In this document: one piece after another, positions 1 to 6,710 of the stretch
Numbering within the stretch: the stretch's first letter is position 1
Layout of the letters: each line of letters begins with the position of its first letter
Source of the DNA: Bacteroidota bacterium
GTDB taxonomy: Bacteria; Bacteroidota; Bacteroidia; Flavobacteriales; Flavobacteriaceae
Length of the DNA: 10,854 bases
Assembly (NCBI GenBank): GCA_023390775.1
Contig: JAEWCF010000046.1
Coordinates: forward strand, 1-10,854
Reading direction: 5' to 3'
The notes under the pieces: generated by a model
What the model was told of the DNA's origin: nothing
Seen by the model: the letters and a program-made list of their open reading frames with translations, nothing else
Database searches by the model: none
Made by a program: the position numbers and the translations under genes

Positions 1-1755
1 GGTTTCAAAACCTTCGGGTTTGCGGGCGGGCGCGAGGATGTTTGGGAAGCCGATGAAACGACCTATTGGGGATCCGAGGACAAATGGTTGGGGGGCGACC
101 TGCGATATTCACGAGGTTCCGAAGGCGTCGCGCCGCACAGCGTGCTTTCGTCTGATGACAATGCCGACGGAAAGATCCATACGCGCGATCTCGAAAAACC
201 GTTGGCCGCGGTACAGATGGGCCTAATCTACGTAAATCCCGAAGGACCGGACGGCAACCCCGACCCGATTTTGGCGGCGAAGGACATCCGCGATACATTC
301 GGAAGAATGGCGATGGACGACGAGGAAACCGTGGCGCTTATTGCGGGCGGGCATTCCTTTGGAAAGACGCACGGCGCCGCGTCCTCGGAACATGTGGGGC
401 TGGAACCCGAAGCCGTTGACATGGACGCGCAGGGATTTGGCTGGCATAACAAGTTTGGTTCGGGCAAGGGGCCGGACACCATCACCAGCGGGCTTGAGGT
501 CACCTGGTCAAGGACGCCCACAAAATGGAGCAACAGTTTCTTTGAAAACCTCTTCAATTTTGAATGGGAGCTCACCAAAAGCCCGGGAGGCGCGCATCAG
601 TGGGTCGCCAAGACCGATGAGCACATCATTCCGGACGCTTACGACAATACCAAAAAGCATAGGCCGACCATGCTGACGACTGACCTGGCCTTGCGTTTCG
701 ACCCCGAATATGAAAAGATTTCCAGAAAATTCCTCAATGATTTCGATGCGTTTTCCAATGCGTTCGCGCGGGCCTGGTTCAAACTGACGCACCGCGACAT
801 GGGACCGAAATCGCGGTATTTGGGCCCTGAAGTTCCGCAGGAAGATCTTGTGTGGCAAGATCCGTTGCCGGAGGTTGGGGACTATTCACTGAGCCAGTAT
901 GACCTTCAGGATCTCAAGAAACACATCCTGGATTCTGGGATTTCTACTGCCGATCTGGTTTTTACGGCCTGGGCATCCGCATCGACTTTTCGTTCAAGTG
1001 ACAAGCGCGGTGGGGCCAACGGGGCGAGGATCCGGTTGGAGCCGCAACGTAATTGGCCCGCCAACAATCCCGAAAGGATCGGTCGGGTACTCGATAAATT
1101 GGAAGCCATCCGCGAGGATTTTTCCAGGACGGGGAAGAAAGTTTCCATTGCCGATTTGATTGTCCTGGCGGGATGCGCGGCCGTTTCAAAGGCCGCTAAG
1201 GATGCCGGCGTCGAGGTTAAGGTTCCATTCTCAGGCGGACGGGTGGATGCGTCGCAGGACCAGACCGACGTGGATTCATTTGCTTTCCTCGAGCCGATTG
1301 CCGATGGTTTCAGGAATTACCAAAAGGCCGATTTTCCCGTTCCGGCCGAAGCATTGGTGGTGGATAGGGCCGATCTGCTTTCGTTAACTCCCGTAGAGAT
1401 GACGGTTTTATTGGGCGGCCTCAGGGTTCTGGGCGCCAACCACGACGGATCGGATTATGGGGTTTTGACCAAAAATCCCGGTAAACTGACGCCCGATTTC
1501 TTCGTGAACCTGTTGGATATGTCCACCGAGTGGAAGCCGGTTTCGCAAAAAAACGATCGTTATGAAGGCCGCGACAGGAAAACCGGGGCGGTGAAATGGC
1601 GCGCAACCCGTGCCGATTTGGTTTTTGGCTCGAACGCCGAATTGCGCGCCATTGCCGAAGTCTACGCCAGCGATGACGCCAAGGAGAAATTTGTCAGGGA
1701 TTTTGTCGCGGCTTGGGACAAGGTGATGAACCTCGACCGGTTTGATTTGAGATGA
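1..1755 (+). CDS. katG: Catalase-peroxidase KatG (5' end outside window)
   Basis: Bifunctional heme enzyme that breaks down hydrogen peroxide by catalase and peroxidase activity; a main defence against oxidative stress. The frame is open from base 1, so the N-terminus lies upstream; 584 residues are present. Numbering from base 1, I see the adduct Tyr77 (IYVNPEG) and Met103 (GRMAMDD), the proximal heme ligand His118 (AGGHSFGKTHG), the proximal Trp169 (VTWSRTPTKW), Asp228 (TTDLALR) and the mobile Arg265 (HRDMGP). The 26- and 15-residue spacings between Tyr, Met and His equal those of Mycobacterium tuberculosis KatG (Y229, M255, H270), so about 150 residues are missing, including the distal Arg-Trp-His triad with the adduct Trp. 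The C-terminal duplicated domain is complete and ends at TGA 1753-1755. I see no frameshift. It seems to stand alone: the next gene starts 431 bases downstream. Confidence 0.97.
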   Translation, partial: GFKTFGFAGGREDVWEADETTYWGSEDKWLGGDLRYSRGSEGVAPHSVLSSDDNADGKIHTRDLEKPLAAVQMGLIYVNPEGPDGNPDPILAAKDIRDTFGRMAMDDEETVALIAGGHSFGKTHGAASSEHVGLEPEAVDMDAQGFGWHNKFGSGKGPDTITSGLEVTWSRTPTKWSNSFFENLFNFEWELTKSPGGAHQWVAKTDEHIIPDAYDNTKKHRPTMLTTDLALRFDPEYEKISRKFLNDFDAFSNAFARAWFKLTHRDMGPKSRYLGPEVPQEDLVWQDPLPEVGDYSLSQYDLQDLKKHILDSGISTADLVFTAWASASTFRSSDKRGGANGARIRLEPQRNWPANNPERIGRVLDKLEAIREDFSRTGKKVSIADLIVLAGCAAVSKAAKDAGVEVKVPFSGGRVDASQDQTDVDSFAFLEPIADGFRNYQKADFPVPAEALVVDRADLLSLTPVEMTVLLGGLRVLGANHDGSDYGVLTKNPGKLTPDFFVNLLDMSTEWKPVSQKNDRYEGRDRKTGAVKWRATRADLVFGSNAELRAIAEVYASDDAKEKFVRDFVAAWDKVMNLDRFDLR

Positions 1756-1775
1756 GGATATGATTTTAAACGAAT

Positions 1776-1831
1776 GCCCGCGTGAGGGATGGAGGCAGGG
1801 TGCCGCGCACCGCCGAGAGCCCGGGCCCGGG
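1776..1831 (+). repeat. GC-rich intergenic hairpin element after katG
   Basis: Compact inverted-repeat structure starting 20 bases after the katG stop. The outer arms GCCCG (1776-1780) and CGGGC (1822-1826) can pair, and inside is a perfect GGTGC/GCACC stem (1799-1803 and 1807-1811) with a CGC loop. It ends in the 12-base palindrome CCCGGGCCCGGG (1820-1831). Sequence on both sides of the central hairpin (GGATGG-AGGCAG, and GCCGAGAGCCCGG) resembles the element at 7474-7526. From memory such elements are frequent between flavobacterial genes, but I cannot verify that here. It may stabilise or terminate the katG transcript; there is no T-run, so it is not a classical terminator. Confidence 0.5.
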
Positions 1832-1874
1832 AATGTTAGGCGAATGTTTCTTTCGGCTATAATCCAGGGACACG

Positions 1875-2125
1875 CCCAAATTGCGTAAAAAATTTGGGTA
1901 AATCGTGTAAGGAATTTGCTGACGGCACGCTGTAAATTGCAGTATTCCTTTGATGCGAAGATGACGGGTGTCAGTTTCGCCGAGGAGGCTGTAATGGATA
2001 GTGTACTTTCCACCCGTTCGTACACGTTGAAGTCCTACGTCGGCGCTTGATAGCGGAAACCGATCAGCAACACGGCAATTTCAAAGGAATGTAAAGGGGC
2101 AGGCTTGAGGGTTTGCCCCTTTTTT
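1875..2125 (+). ncRNA. Candidate structured RNA ending in an intrinsic terminator
   Basis: No convincing protein is encoded between katG and the exonuclease gene, but stems follow one another: CCCAAATT/AATTTGGG (1875-1882 and 1891-1898), AAGGAAT/ATTCCTT (1909-1915 and 1944-1950), ACGGGTG/CACCCGT (1964-1970 and 2011-2017), GTGTAC/GTACAC (an alternative to the previous stem), and a TGAT-CGG-AAA-CCG-ATCA hairpin near 2047-2066. A strong terminator closes the series at 2093-2125. The pattern fits a small RNA gene or a long structured 3' region. I do not recognise tmRNA, RNase P RNA, SRP RNA or a riboswitch, and I see no clear flavobacterial promoter (TTG, then TAnnTTTG). The 5' end is a guess, and the stems could be chance in part. 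Confidence 0.3.
2093..2125 (+). terminator. Rho-independent terminator
   Basis: Stem AAAGGGGCA (2093-2101) with its complement ending in the T-run (TGCCCC at 2114-2119, six T at 2120-2125). Two G-U pairs can extend it inward, leaving a loop of about eight bases. It ends transcription coming from katG or from an RNA in the gap, 61 bases before the exonuclease start. Confidence 0.8.
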
Positions 2126-2141
2126 GATGGTTTTCCCGTAG

Positions 2142-2170
2142 TTTTTCGCAGGGCGAATTTCCTATCTTCG
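2142..2170 (+). promoter_or_regulatory. Possible flavobacterial promoter for the exonuclease gene
   Basis: TATCTTCG at 2163-2170 matches the Bacteroidota -7 element TAnnTTTG at all but one fixed position, and a T-rich stretch (2142-2146) lies about 16-18 bases upstream at the place of the -33 element. It is placed between the terminator and the start codon at 2187, where a promoter is needed. The -33 match is weak. Confidence 0.3.
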
Positions 2171-2186
2171 TCTCAAATGCACTGCC

Positions 2187-2900
2187 ATGATTGAGAAGCT
2201 ACACCTGCCCAACATTCTTTTCCTCGACATCGAAACGGTACCCTGCCTCGAGAAGTACGACGAGCTCGACGAAGAGTGGAAACTGCTTTGGGAACAGAAG
2301 ACCCAGTACCAACGCCGCGACGAATACACGCCCGAAGACTTCTACGAACGCGCGGGCATCTGGGCCGAGTTTGGCAAGATCATTTGCATCTCGGCGGGAT
2401 ATATTTGCTTTAAGGGCGATGTGAGGCAGTTTCGCGTGACGTCGTTCATTGGTGATGAGGTGAAGATCCTGCGCGACTTCAGCAATTTGCTCGAGAATCA
2501 TTTTGGACAGCCGCAACACCTGCTTTGCGGGCACAACGCCAGGGAATTCGATATTCCGTTCATTGCAAGGCGTATGATCGTGAACAATGTCCCGATTCCG
2601 CAGAAGCTCAACCTTTTTGGCAAGAAGCCTTGGGAGGTTCCGCATCTGGACACGCTCGAACTCTGGAAATTTGGCGATTACAAGCACTTCACGGCGCTCA
2701 AGCTTTTGTGCAAGGTGCTGGGCATCCAGTCACCCAAAGGCGACATCGACGGCAGCCAGGTCGGCCATGTCTATTATGTCGAGAAGGACATCGACCGCAT
2801 TGTGACCTATTGTGAAAAAGACGTCATCGCGACCGCGCAGGTTTTCCTCAGGCTGAGGCGGGAGGAGTTGCTTGAGGAGGACGAAGTCCTTCACGTCTAG
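2187..2900 (+). CDS. DEDDy 3'-5' exonuclease (PolB-like, RNase H fold)
   Basis: 237-residue soluble protein of the predicted 3'-5' exonuclease family related to the proofreading domain of family B DNA polymerases (DNA_pol_B_exo2). The acidic catalytic residues are all visible: ExoI Asp14 and Glu16 (LFLDIET), ExoII Asp122 (GHNAREFDIPF), and ExoIII Tyr208 to Asp212 (TYCEKDV), which is the YxxxD form that defines the DEDDy class. These would bind two metal ions and remove nucleotides from 3' ends. No polymerase domain follows, so it is a free-standing exonuclease; substrate (DNA or RNA) is unknown. The start ATG lies just after a possible promoter and a terminator, so it begins its own unit. The stop is at 2898-2900, two bases before a repeat block. 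Confidence 0.9.
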   Translation: MIEKLHLPNILFLDIETVPCLEKYDELDEEWKLLWEQKTQYQRRDEYTPEDFYERAGIWAEFGKIICISAGYICFKGDVRQFRVTSFIGDEVKILRDFSNLLENHFGQPQHLLCGHNAREFDIPFIARRMIVNNVPIPQKLNLFGKKPWEVPHLDTLELWKFGDYKHFTALKLLCKVLGIQSPKGDIDGSQVGHVYYVEKDIDRIVTYCEKDVIATAQVFLRLRREELLEEDEVLHV

Positions 2901-2902
2901 TG

Positions 2903-2934
2903 TACCAATTAATTAATGTATCAATATACCAATT
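2903..2934 (+). repeat. AT-rich repeat, left end (copy 1)
   Basis: 32-base unit that begins and ends with TACCAATT and has AATGT in the middle. It matches the repeat at 6265-6296 at 28 of 32 positions with no gap. It starts two bases after the exonuclease stop codon. With the inverted unit at 2954-2986 it forms what looks like an element with both ends but no gene inside. Confidence 0.75.
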
Positions 2935-2953
2935 GCATACCCAACAAGGAATC

Positions 2954-2986
2954 GGTACATTTTCACATTGAACAATCGCTACATTA
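2954..2986 (-). repeat. AT-rich repeat, right end (copy 1)
   Basis: 33-base unit that starts GGTACATTTTCACATTGA. It aligns without gaps to 6711-6743 at 25 of 33 positions. It contains two ACATT words 16 bases apart, as does the other copy. It is inverted relative to 2903-2934: its reverse complement reads AATGTGAAAATGTACCGATT, close to the left-end core. Only 19 bases separate the two ends here. Confidence 0.65.
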
Positions 2987-3019
2987 AAATAAGCCTTATT
3001 TTTACCCAAAACTCTCCTC

Positions 3020-4462
3020 ATGGTCCTCAGCAGGTTTTGGCTCGCGATCTTTATTTCCTCAATCGTTTACATCGTCATCAGTTTTTTGCGTTCGGACGTA
3101 TATACCGTGGATTTTGTGCTGAACGGGAAAAAGGATGACCCGGTCCTGATCTCGGAGCATTTTCCGGAGAAATTGCCCCAATTCCTTCGCGACAGCATTG
3201 CCGAGGCGCCCGAGAACACCTTCGTCATTAACCGAAACACCGCCGATCCCGACACGACCTACGTCTTCAAGAACAAGACGGTCAAGGTTTACAGCGGCGT
3301 TCAAAAAACCGATGGGCTCCTTCCCACGGCCAAAAACACCGTAATTGACCTGATTATTCCGCTCATAGCCTACCTCGCTTTCTTTTGCGGGCTCATGCAG
3401 TTGCTGATCGACTCGGGCGCGGCCGAGATCCTCGCGCGTAAATTATCTCCCGTGTTTGTCAAGGTCTTCCCGAGCGTTCCCAAAGGGCACGAGTCCATTT
3501 CTTACATGACGCTGAACTTTGCCGCGAATTTTTTGGGGCTTGATTCGGCGGCAACGCCATTTGGGCTCAAGGCGATGCAGAGTCTGCAAGAGCTTAATCC
3601 GGACAAGGACAAGGCCAGCGACCCGCAGATCATGTTCATGTGTCTGCACGCAGCGGGATTGACATTGATCCCGACTTCTATCATTGGCTACCGCGCAGCC
3701 GAGAATGCCGCCAATCCCGCCGACGTCATGCTTCCTTGCATCATCACTTCTTTTATCGGGACGATAGCCGCTTTTATCATCATCGGGATTCGTCAGAAGA
3801 TCAATTTCAAATCGATGACATTGATTGCCGGGCTGATGGGCGTCATCGGGGCGATCGTGGGCTTGCTGTTTTATGTGAACGGGCTTGATCTGGTGGAAAA
3901 GAATTCCTTTACAGGCAATCTTTCGGGACTGATGTTGATCGCGATCATCGCCTTCACGCTGATTTTCTCATGGGTGCATGAGAAGCGGTTTACCGAAAAG
4001 AAAACAACGATCTTCGATTCGTTCGTCGTGGGCGCCAACAACGGGCTCAAGACCGGCGTAACGATTTTCCCGTATGTATTGGCGATGCTGGTCGCCATAT
4101 CGTTTTTCCGCAACAGCGGGCTGTTCGAGATCATCAGCAACGGGATCGCGTTTGCCTTTTCAAATATCGGCGTGTCCAAGGAAATCACCGATTCGCTTCC
4201 GGTGGCGTTGCTGCGCCCATTCTCGTCGGGCGGTTCACGGGGCTTCATGATCGACGCGATGCGCACCTTCGGGCCGGATTCGTTTACGGGAAGGCTGGTG
4301 GCTATTTTCCAGTGCAGCGCCGAAACGACTTTTTATGTCATCGCCGTTTATTTTGGATCGGTCAATATCAAGAATACGAGGTATACCCTGGCCTCGATGT
4401 TACTTGTTGACCTGATCTGCGTCATTACGGCAATTTTCGTAGCGGGATGGTTCTTCAACTAG
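3020..4462 (+). CDS. SpmA-SpmB fusion, nucleoside-recognition (Gate) membrane protein
   Basis: 480-residue inner-membrane protein in which homologues of the two Bacillus spore-maturation proteins are joined. Residues 5-24 form a first membrane segment, followed by a non-membrane region of about 80 residues without an obvious domain. The SpmA part runs from about 106 to 258, with the signature NFAANFLGLDSAATPFGLKA (167-186). The SpmB part runs from about 330 to 480, with LRPFSSGGSRGFMIDAM (398-414), GPDSFTGR and AVYFGSVNIKNTRY. Both halves belong to the Gate (nucleoside recognition) family, thought to act in transport; the substrate is unknown and this host does not sporulate. The ATG at 3020 follows an AT-rich gap with repeats. 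The 3' end overlaps the next gene by 16 bases, so the two are probably co-transcribed. Confidence 0.9.
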   Translation: MVLSRFWLAIFISSIVYIVISFLRSDVYTVDFVLNGKKDDPVLISEHFPEKLPQFLRDSIAEAPENTFVINRNTADPDTTYVFKNKTVKVYSGVQKTDGLLPTAKNTVIDLIIPLIAYLAFFCGLMQLLIDSGAAEILARKLSPVFVKVFPSVPKGHESISYMTLNFAANFLGLDSAATPFGLKAMQSLQELNPDKDKASDPQIMFMCLHAAGLTLIPTSIIGYRAAENAANPADVMLPCIITSFIGTIAAFIIIGIRQKINFKSMTLIAGLMGVIGAIVGLLFYVNGLDLVEKNSFTGNLSGLMLIAIIAFTLIFSWVHEKRFTEKKTTIFDSFVVGANNGLKTGVTIFPYVLAMLVAISFFRNSGLFEIISNGIAFAFSNIGVSKEITDSLPVALLRPFSSGGSRGFMIDAMRTFGPDSFTGRLVAIFQCSAETTFYVIAVYFGSVNIKNTRYTLASMLLVDLICVITAIFVAGWFFN

Positions 4463-5151
4463 CATTCAAACTTTTTGTGATGTCCGTTCTCGTGGCCTCC
4501 TGTGTGCGAAAGACAGATGCTGCAACGGTTGAGCCTGCCGTGGCGGACTCTCCGGTTTTGGCCGATACGTTCGCGATCCAGGCTCCCCTCGCCGATCGGA
4601 TTGCCATTTACAATCTCGGAAATCAACTGGCGCCGGATAATACGGGGATTACCAAGTTTCGGATTGAATTTTCACGGGCCGGAAAAGCGTTGAAAGCGTT
4701 CAACTATTCGATACCGTTTCAGCGAGAGGCGGGTTCCTGGATGATGTCCAACGAAGTGTTCGCCGATTCGCTTGCCGGAGTAATCGACAGGCGTTTCGTG
4801 ATCCTCACCAACGGGTTCGAGGCGTGCGGATACCCGCAGTATTCCCTGATGTTTTTTGCGGACGGAAAAATTGAGCTGATTGACCGATGGATCTCTTTCA
4901 GCGATGGCGGAATGGGGGATTGGCGCGAATTTTTTCCGATATTTTCGGGCGGTTTGGTCACCGAGTTCCGAAGCAGGAGGGTAAGTGCGGAGCCTGTCGA
5001 CGGCCCTGCCGGAACCACATTGGTCGAGATTACCTACAGGGATTCGACCCATGTGCAACAAGCCGGTCAAAAATGGGTACCGAACGTAATCACGGTTCCC
5101 GATGTCCGCTACCGGACCGAAGTTTTAACCGAGAATGAATATTATCAATAA
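4447..5151 (+). CDS. Putative lipoprotein of unknown function
   Basis: 234-residue protein with a short N-terminal hydrophobic signal ending in a lipobox, LVASC, with Cys19 as the likely lipidated residue, so it should be exported and anchored to a membrane. I do not recognise the mature part. It has a Ser/Thr-poor beginning, then alternating hydrophobic stretches suggesting beta structure, and two cysteines (Cys19, and one in FEACGYPQYS). A conserved-looking acidic, aromatic section surrounds GGMGDWREFF. The start ATG lies inside the end of the SpmA-SpmB gene. A second ATG at 4480 would shorten the signal too much. The stop TAA shares one base with the ATG of the DUF1569 gene, which suggests translational coupling in a three-gene operon. 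Confidence 0.75.
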   Translation: MVLQLAFKLFVMSVLVASCVRKTDAATVEPAVADSPVLADTFAIQAPLADRIAIYNLGNQLAPDNTGITKFRIEFSRAGKALKAFNYSIPFQREAGSWMMSNEVFADSLAGVIDRRFVILTNGFEACGYPQYSLMFFADGKIELIDRWISFSDGGMGDWREFFPIFSGGLVTEFRSRRVSAEPVDGPAGTTLVEITYRDSTHVQQAGQKWVPNVITVPDVRYRTEVLTENEYYQ

Positions 5152-5601
5152 TGGCCAATATTTTCCACATCGACGACAACGCAAGACTGATCCGCAGGAT
5201 TGAATCGTTAACGCCGGAAACCAAACCGCTTTGGGGAACGATGTCCGTTTCACAAATGCTCGAGCATTGCCATAAACCACTGGACGTTGCCGACGGATCG
5301 CTTCCGTTGAAGCGGGGGCTGATCGGGTTTTGTGTTTGGCAAAATCGCAAAAGCCGATTTTTTGAAACGCGACGAATTCAAGAAGAACCTGCCGACAGTG
5401 CCAAGTTTCAGGATTCCGCATACTCCCGATTTTAATGAAGCCCGCGAAGGTTTGCTCGAAAGGATAGTGCGGTTCCGGAAAAAGGGGCCGGCCGTGCTCG
5501 CGAATAAAAAGCATCCTTTTTTTGGCGATATGAATGACGAGGAGTGGGGCATCCTGCAGTACAAGCACCTGGATCACCACCTGCGCCAGTTCGGGGTTCA
5601 G
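5151..5601 (+). pseudogene. DUF1569 protein gene with a frameshift and no stop at the expected end
   Basis: Two overlapping frames together give one DUF1569 (DinB-like) protein of about 150 residues. The first 60 residues (start ATG 5151, with PETKPLWGTMSVSQMLEHC) are in one frame; the rest (VFGKIAKADF through YKHLDHHLRQFGV) is in the next frame. The join is the run of four T at 5328-5331: removing one T gives an unbroken protein ending at 5598, the usual family length. As sequenced, the first frame stops at 5435 with a foreign tail. The second frame does not stop after QFGV, where the family ends, but stays open to 6156 across the opposite-strand scoB gene; I regard that extension as chance. 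Function of DUF1569 is unknown. A sequencing or assembly error in the T-run is as likely as real decay. Confidence 0.8.
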
Positions 5602-6254
5602 GCGAAGGCCATTTCCGGGATTTCGCCTTCGATGATGAGGTCGGCCTCGGTTGAGGCGATAATGTGTTCGATCGATACACCCGGCGCCCTTTCTAGCAGT
5701 TTAAAACCCTTAGGTGCTACCTCCAGGACCGCGAGTTCAGTCACGACTTTCTTGACGCACCCGACGCCTGTCAGCGGAAGCGTGCACCTCTTCAGGATTT
5801 TTGATTCGCCCGCCTTGTTGACGTGCATCATCGCAACTATGATGTTTTCGGCCGAGGCAACCAGGTCCATCGCTCCGCCCATTCCCTTGACCATTTTTCC
5901 GGGGATTTTCCAATTGGCGATGTCACCGTTCTCGGCCACTTCCATTGCGCCCAAAATGGTCAGGTCCACTTTCTGGCTCCTGATCATCCCAAAACTGAAC
6001 GCCGAATCAAAAAAACTCGCACCCGGCAATGTCGTAATGGTCTGCTTTCCGGCGTTGATCACGTCGGCGTCTTCCTCGCCCTCAAATGGAAACGGGCCCA
6101 TGCCCAAAACCCCGTTCTCGCTTTGGAATTCCACCGAAATATCGTTGCGCACGTAATTCGCCACCAAGGTCGGGATCCCGATTCCGAGGTTTACGTAATA
6201 GCGGTCTTTGACTTCGAGGGCGATGCGTTGGGCGATGTGTTCCTTTGTTAACAT
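5598..6254 (-). CDS. scoB: Succinyl-CoA:3-ketoacid CoA transferase, subunit B
   Basis: 218-residue beta subunit of a family I CoA transferase that moves CoA between succinyl-CoA and acetoacetate (or a related 3-ketoacid), allowing use of ketone bodies and branched-chain or fatty acid products. The catalytic glutamate is Glu46 in the SENGVLG motif, which forms the glutamyl-CoA thioester. Other family signatures are NLGIGIPTL (22-30), GGAMDLV and the C-terminal EGEIPEMAFA. Length is normal. It works as a complex with the scoA product encoded upstream on the same strand, but here the two genes are separated by 486 bases holding a four-helix-bundle gene and repeats. The start ATG is 10 bases after the left repeat. 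The TGA stop (5598-5600) overlaps the end of the converging DUF1569 gene. No terminator is visible. Confidence 0.95.
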   Translation of the reverse strand: MLTKEHIAQRIALEVKDRYYVNLGIGIPTLVANYVRNDISVEFQSENGVLGMGPFPFEGEEDADVINAGKQTITTLPGASFFDSAFSFGMIRSQKVDLTILGAMEVAENGDIANWKIPGKMVKGMGGAMDLVASAENIIVAMMHVNKAGESKILKRCTLPLTGVGCVKKVVTELAVLEVAPKGFKLLERAPGVSIEHIIASTEADLIIEGEIPEMAFA

Positions 6255-6264
6255 AGTTACAATA

Positions 6265-6296
6265 TACCAATTGATTAATGTGAAAATATACCAATT
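6265..6296 (+). repeat. AT-rich repeat, left end (copy 2)
   Basis: 32-base unit bounded by TACCAATT words; matches 2903-2934 at 28 of 32 positions. Its inner 20 bases (6277-6296, AATGTGAAAATATACCAATT) are repeated in inverted orientation at 6707-6726 with a single mismatch. Its last two bases form part of the stop codon of the four-helix-bundle gene. Confidence 0.8.
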
Positions 6297-6645
6297 ACCG
6301 TAAGGGTGATTTTGAACTGCTAATTATTTTATATAATATTTTACTCAATTCCTCGATTTGACTCATTAAATTTCCAGGTGAAGGATAATGTTCAGATTTT
6401 TCGCAGAGCAACAGCCAGTATTTTGTTTCATCCACTTCCTTTCCGGCGATTTTCAATTTATGAATAAAATCGGCGCGGCTTTCGGCATTTTGCGCTTCGT
6501 GAATATTGGCTCCTATGCTCGTTCCGCTTTTTAATAATTGATTGGCTATAATAAAACGTTTCTTATTGTATAACTCCTCGCAAAAAGATACAATTACCAA
6601 CGAAAAAGCCAGTGACTTTTCCAATATGACATTTTGCCGTCCCAT
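6295..6645 (-). CDS. Four-helix-bundle protein (S23/IVP family)
   Basis: 116-residue protein of the family named after the ORF in 23S rRNA intervening sequences (TIGR02436/PF05635). The family core is clear: ILEKSLAFSL near the start, SGTSIGANIHEAQNAESRAD, then FIHKLKIAGKEVDETKYWL. Relatives form pentameric four-helix bundles, and Avd, the accessory protein of diversity-generating retroelements, has the same fold; no reverse transcriptase or variable repeat is present here. Biochemical function is unknown; nucleic acid binding is suspected for the family. I chose ATG 6643-6645 because it gives the usual N-terminus; an in-frame TTG at 6670-6672 would add nine residues. The stop TAA overlaps the left repeat. 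Its low GC content and position inside the scoAB operon suggest horizontal acquisition. Confidence 0.9.
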   Translation of the reverse strand: MGRQNVILEKSLAFSLVIVSFCEELYNKKRFIIANQLLKSGTSIGANIHEAQNAESRADFIHKLKIAGKEVDETKYWLLLCEKSEHYPSPGNLMSQIEELSKILYKIISSSKSPLR

Positions 6646-6710
6646 TTTTCTTGGAAAGTAAGATGGACGCAATTTATTTTCTTATGGCAAATCCGCCAAT
6701 TTTCCCAATT

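Noticed and set aside
1408..2025. Minus-strand open frame of 205 codons over the 3' end of katG and the following gap
   Set aside because: It is antisense to a strongly conserved katG, shows no recognisable domain, and the part beyond katG coincides with the hairpin-rich gap.
1994..2050. Possible 18-residue peptide with a purine-rich stretch upstream
   Set aside because: Too short to support, and the purine-rich stretch is part of predicted stems; no similarity recognised.
5602..6156. Extension of the second DUF1569 frame through the whole scoB gene
   Set aside because: Similarity to DUF1569 stops at QFGV; the remainder is antisense to conserved scoB codons and looks like chance openness.
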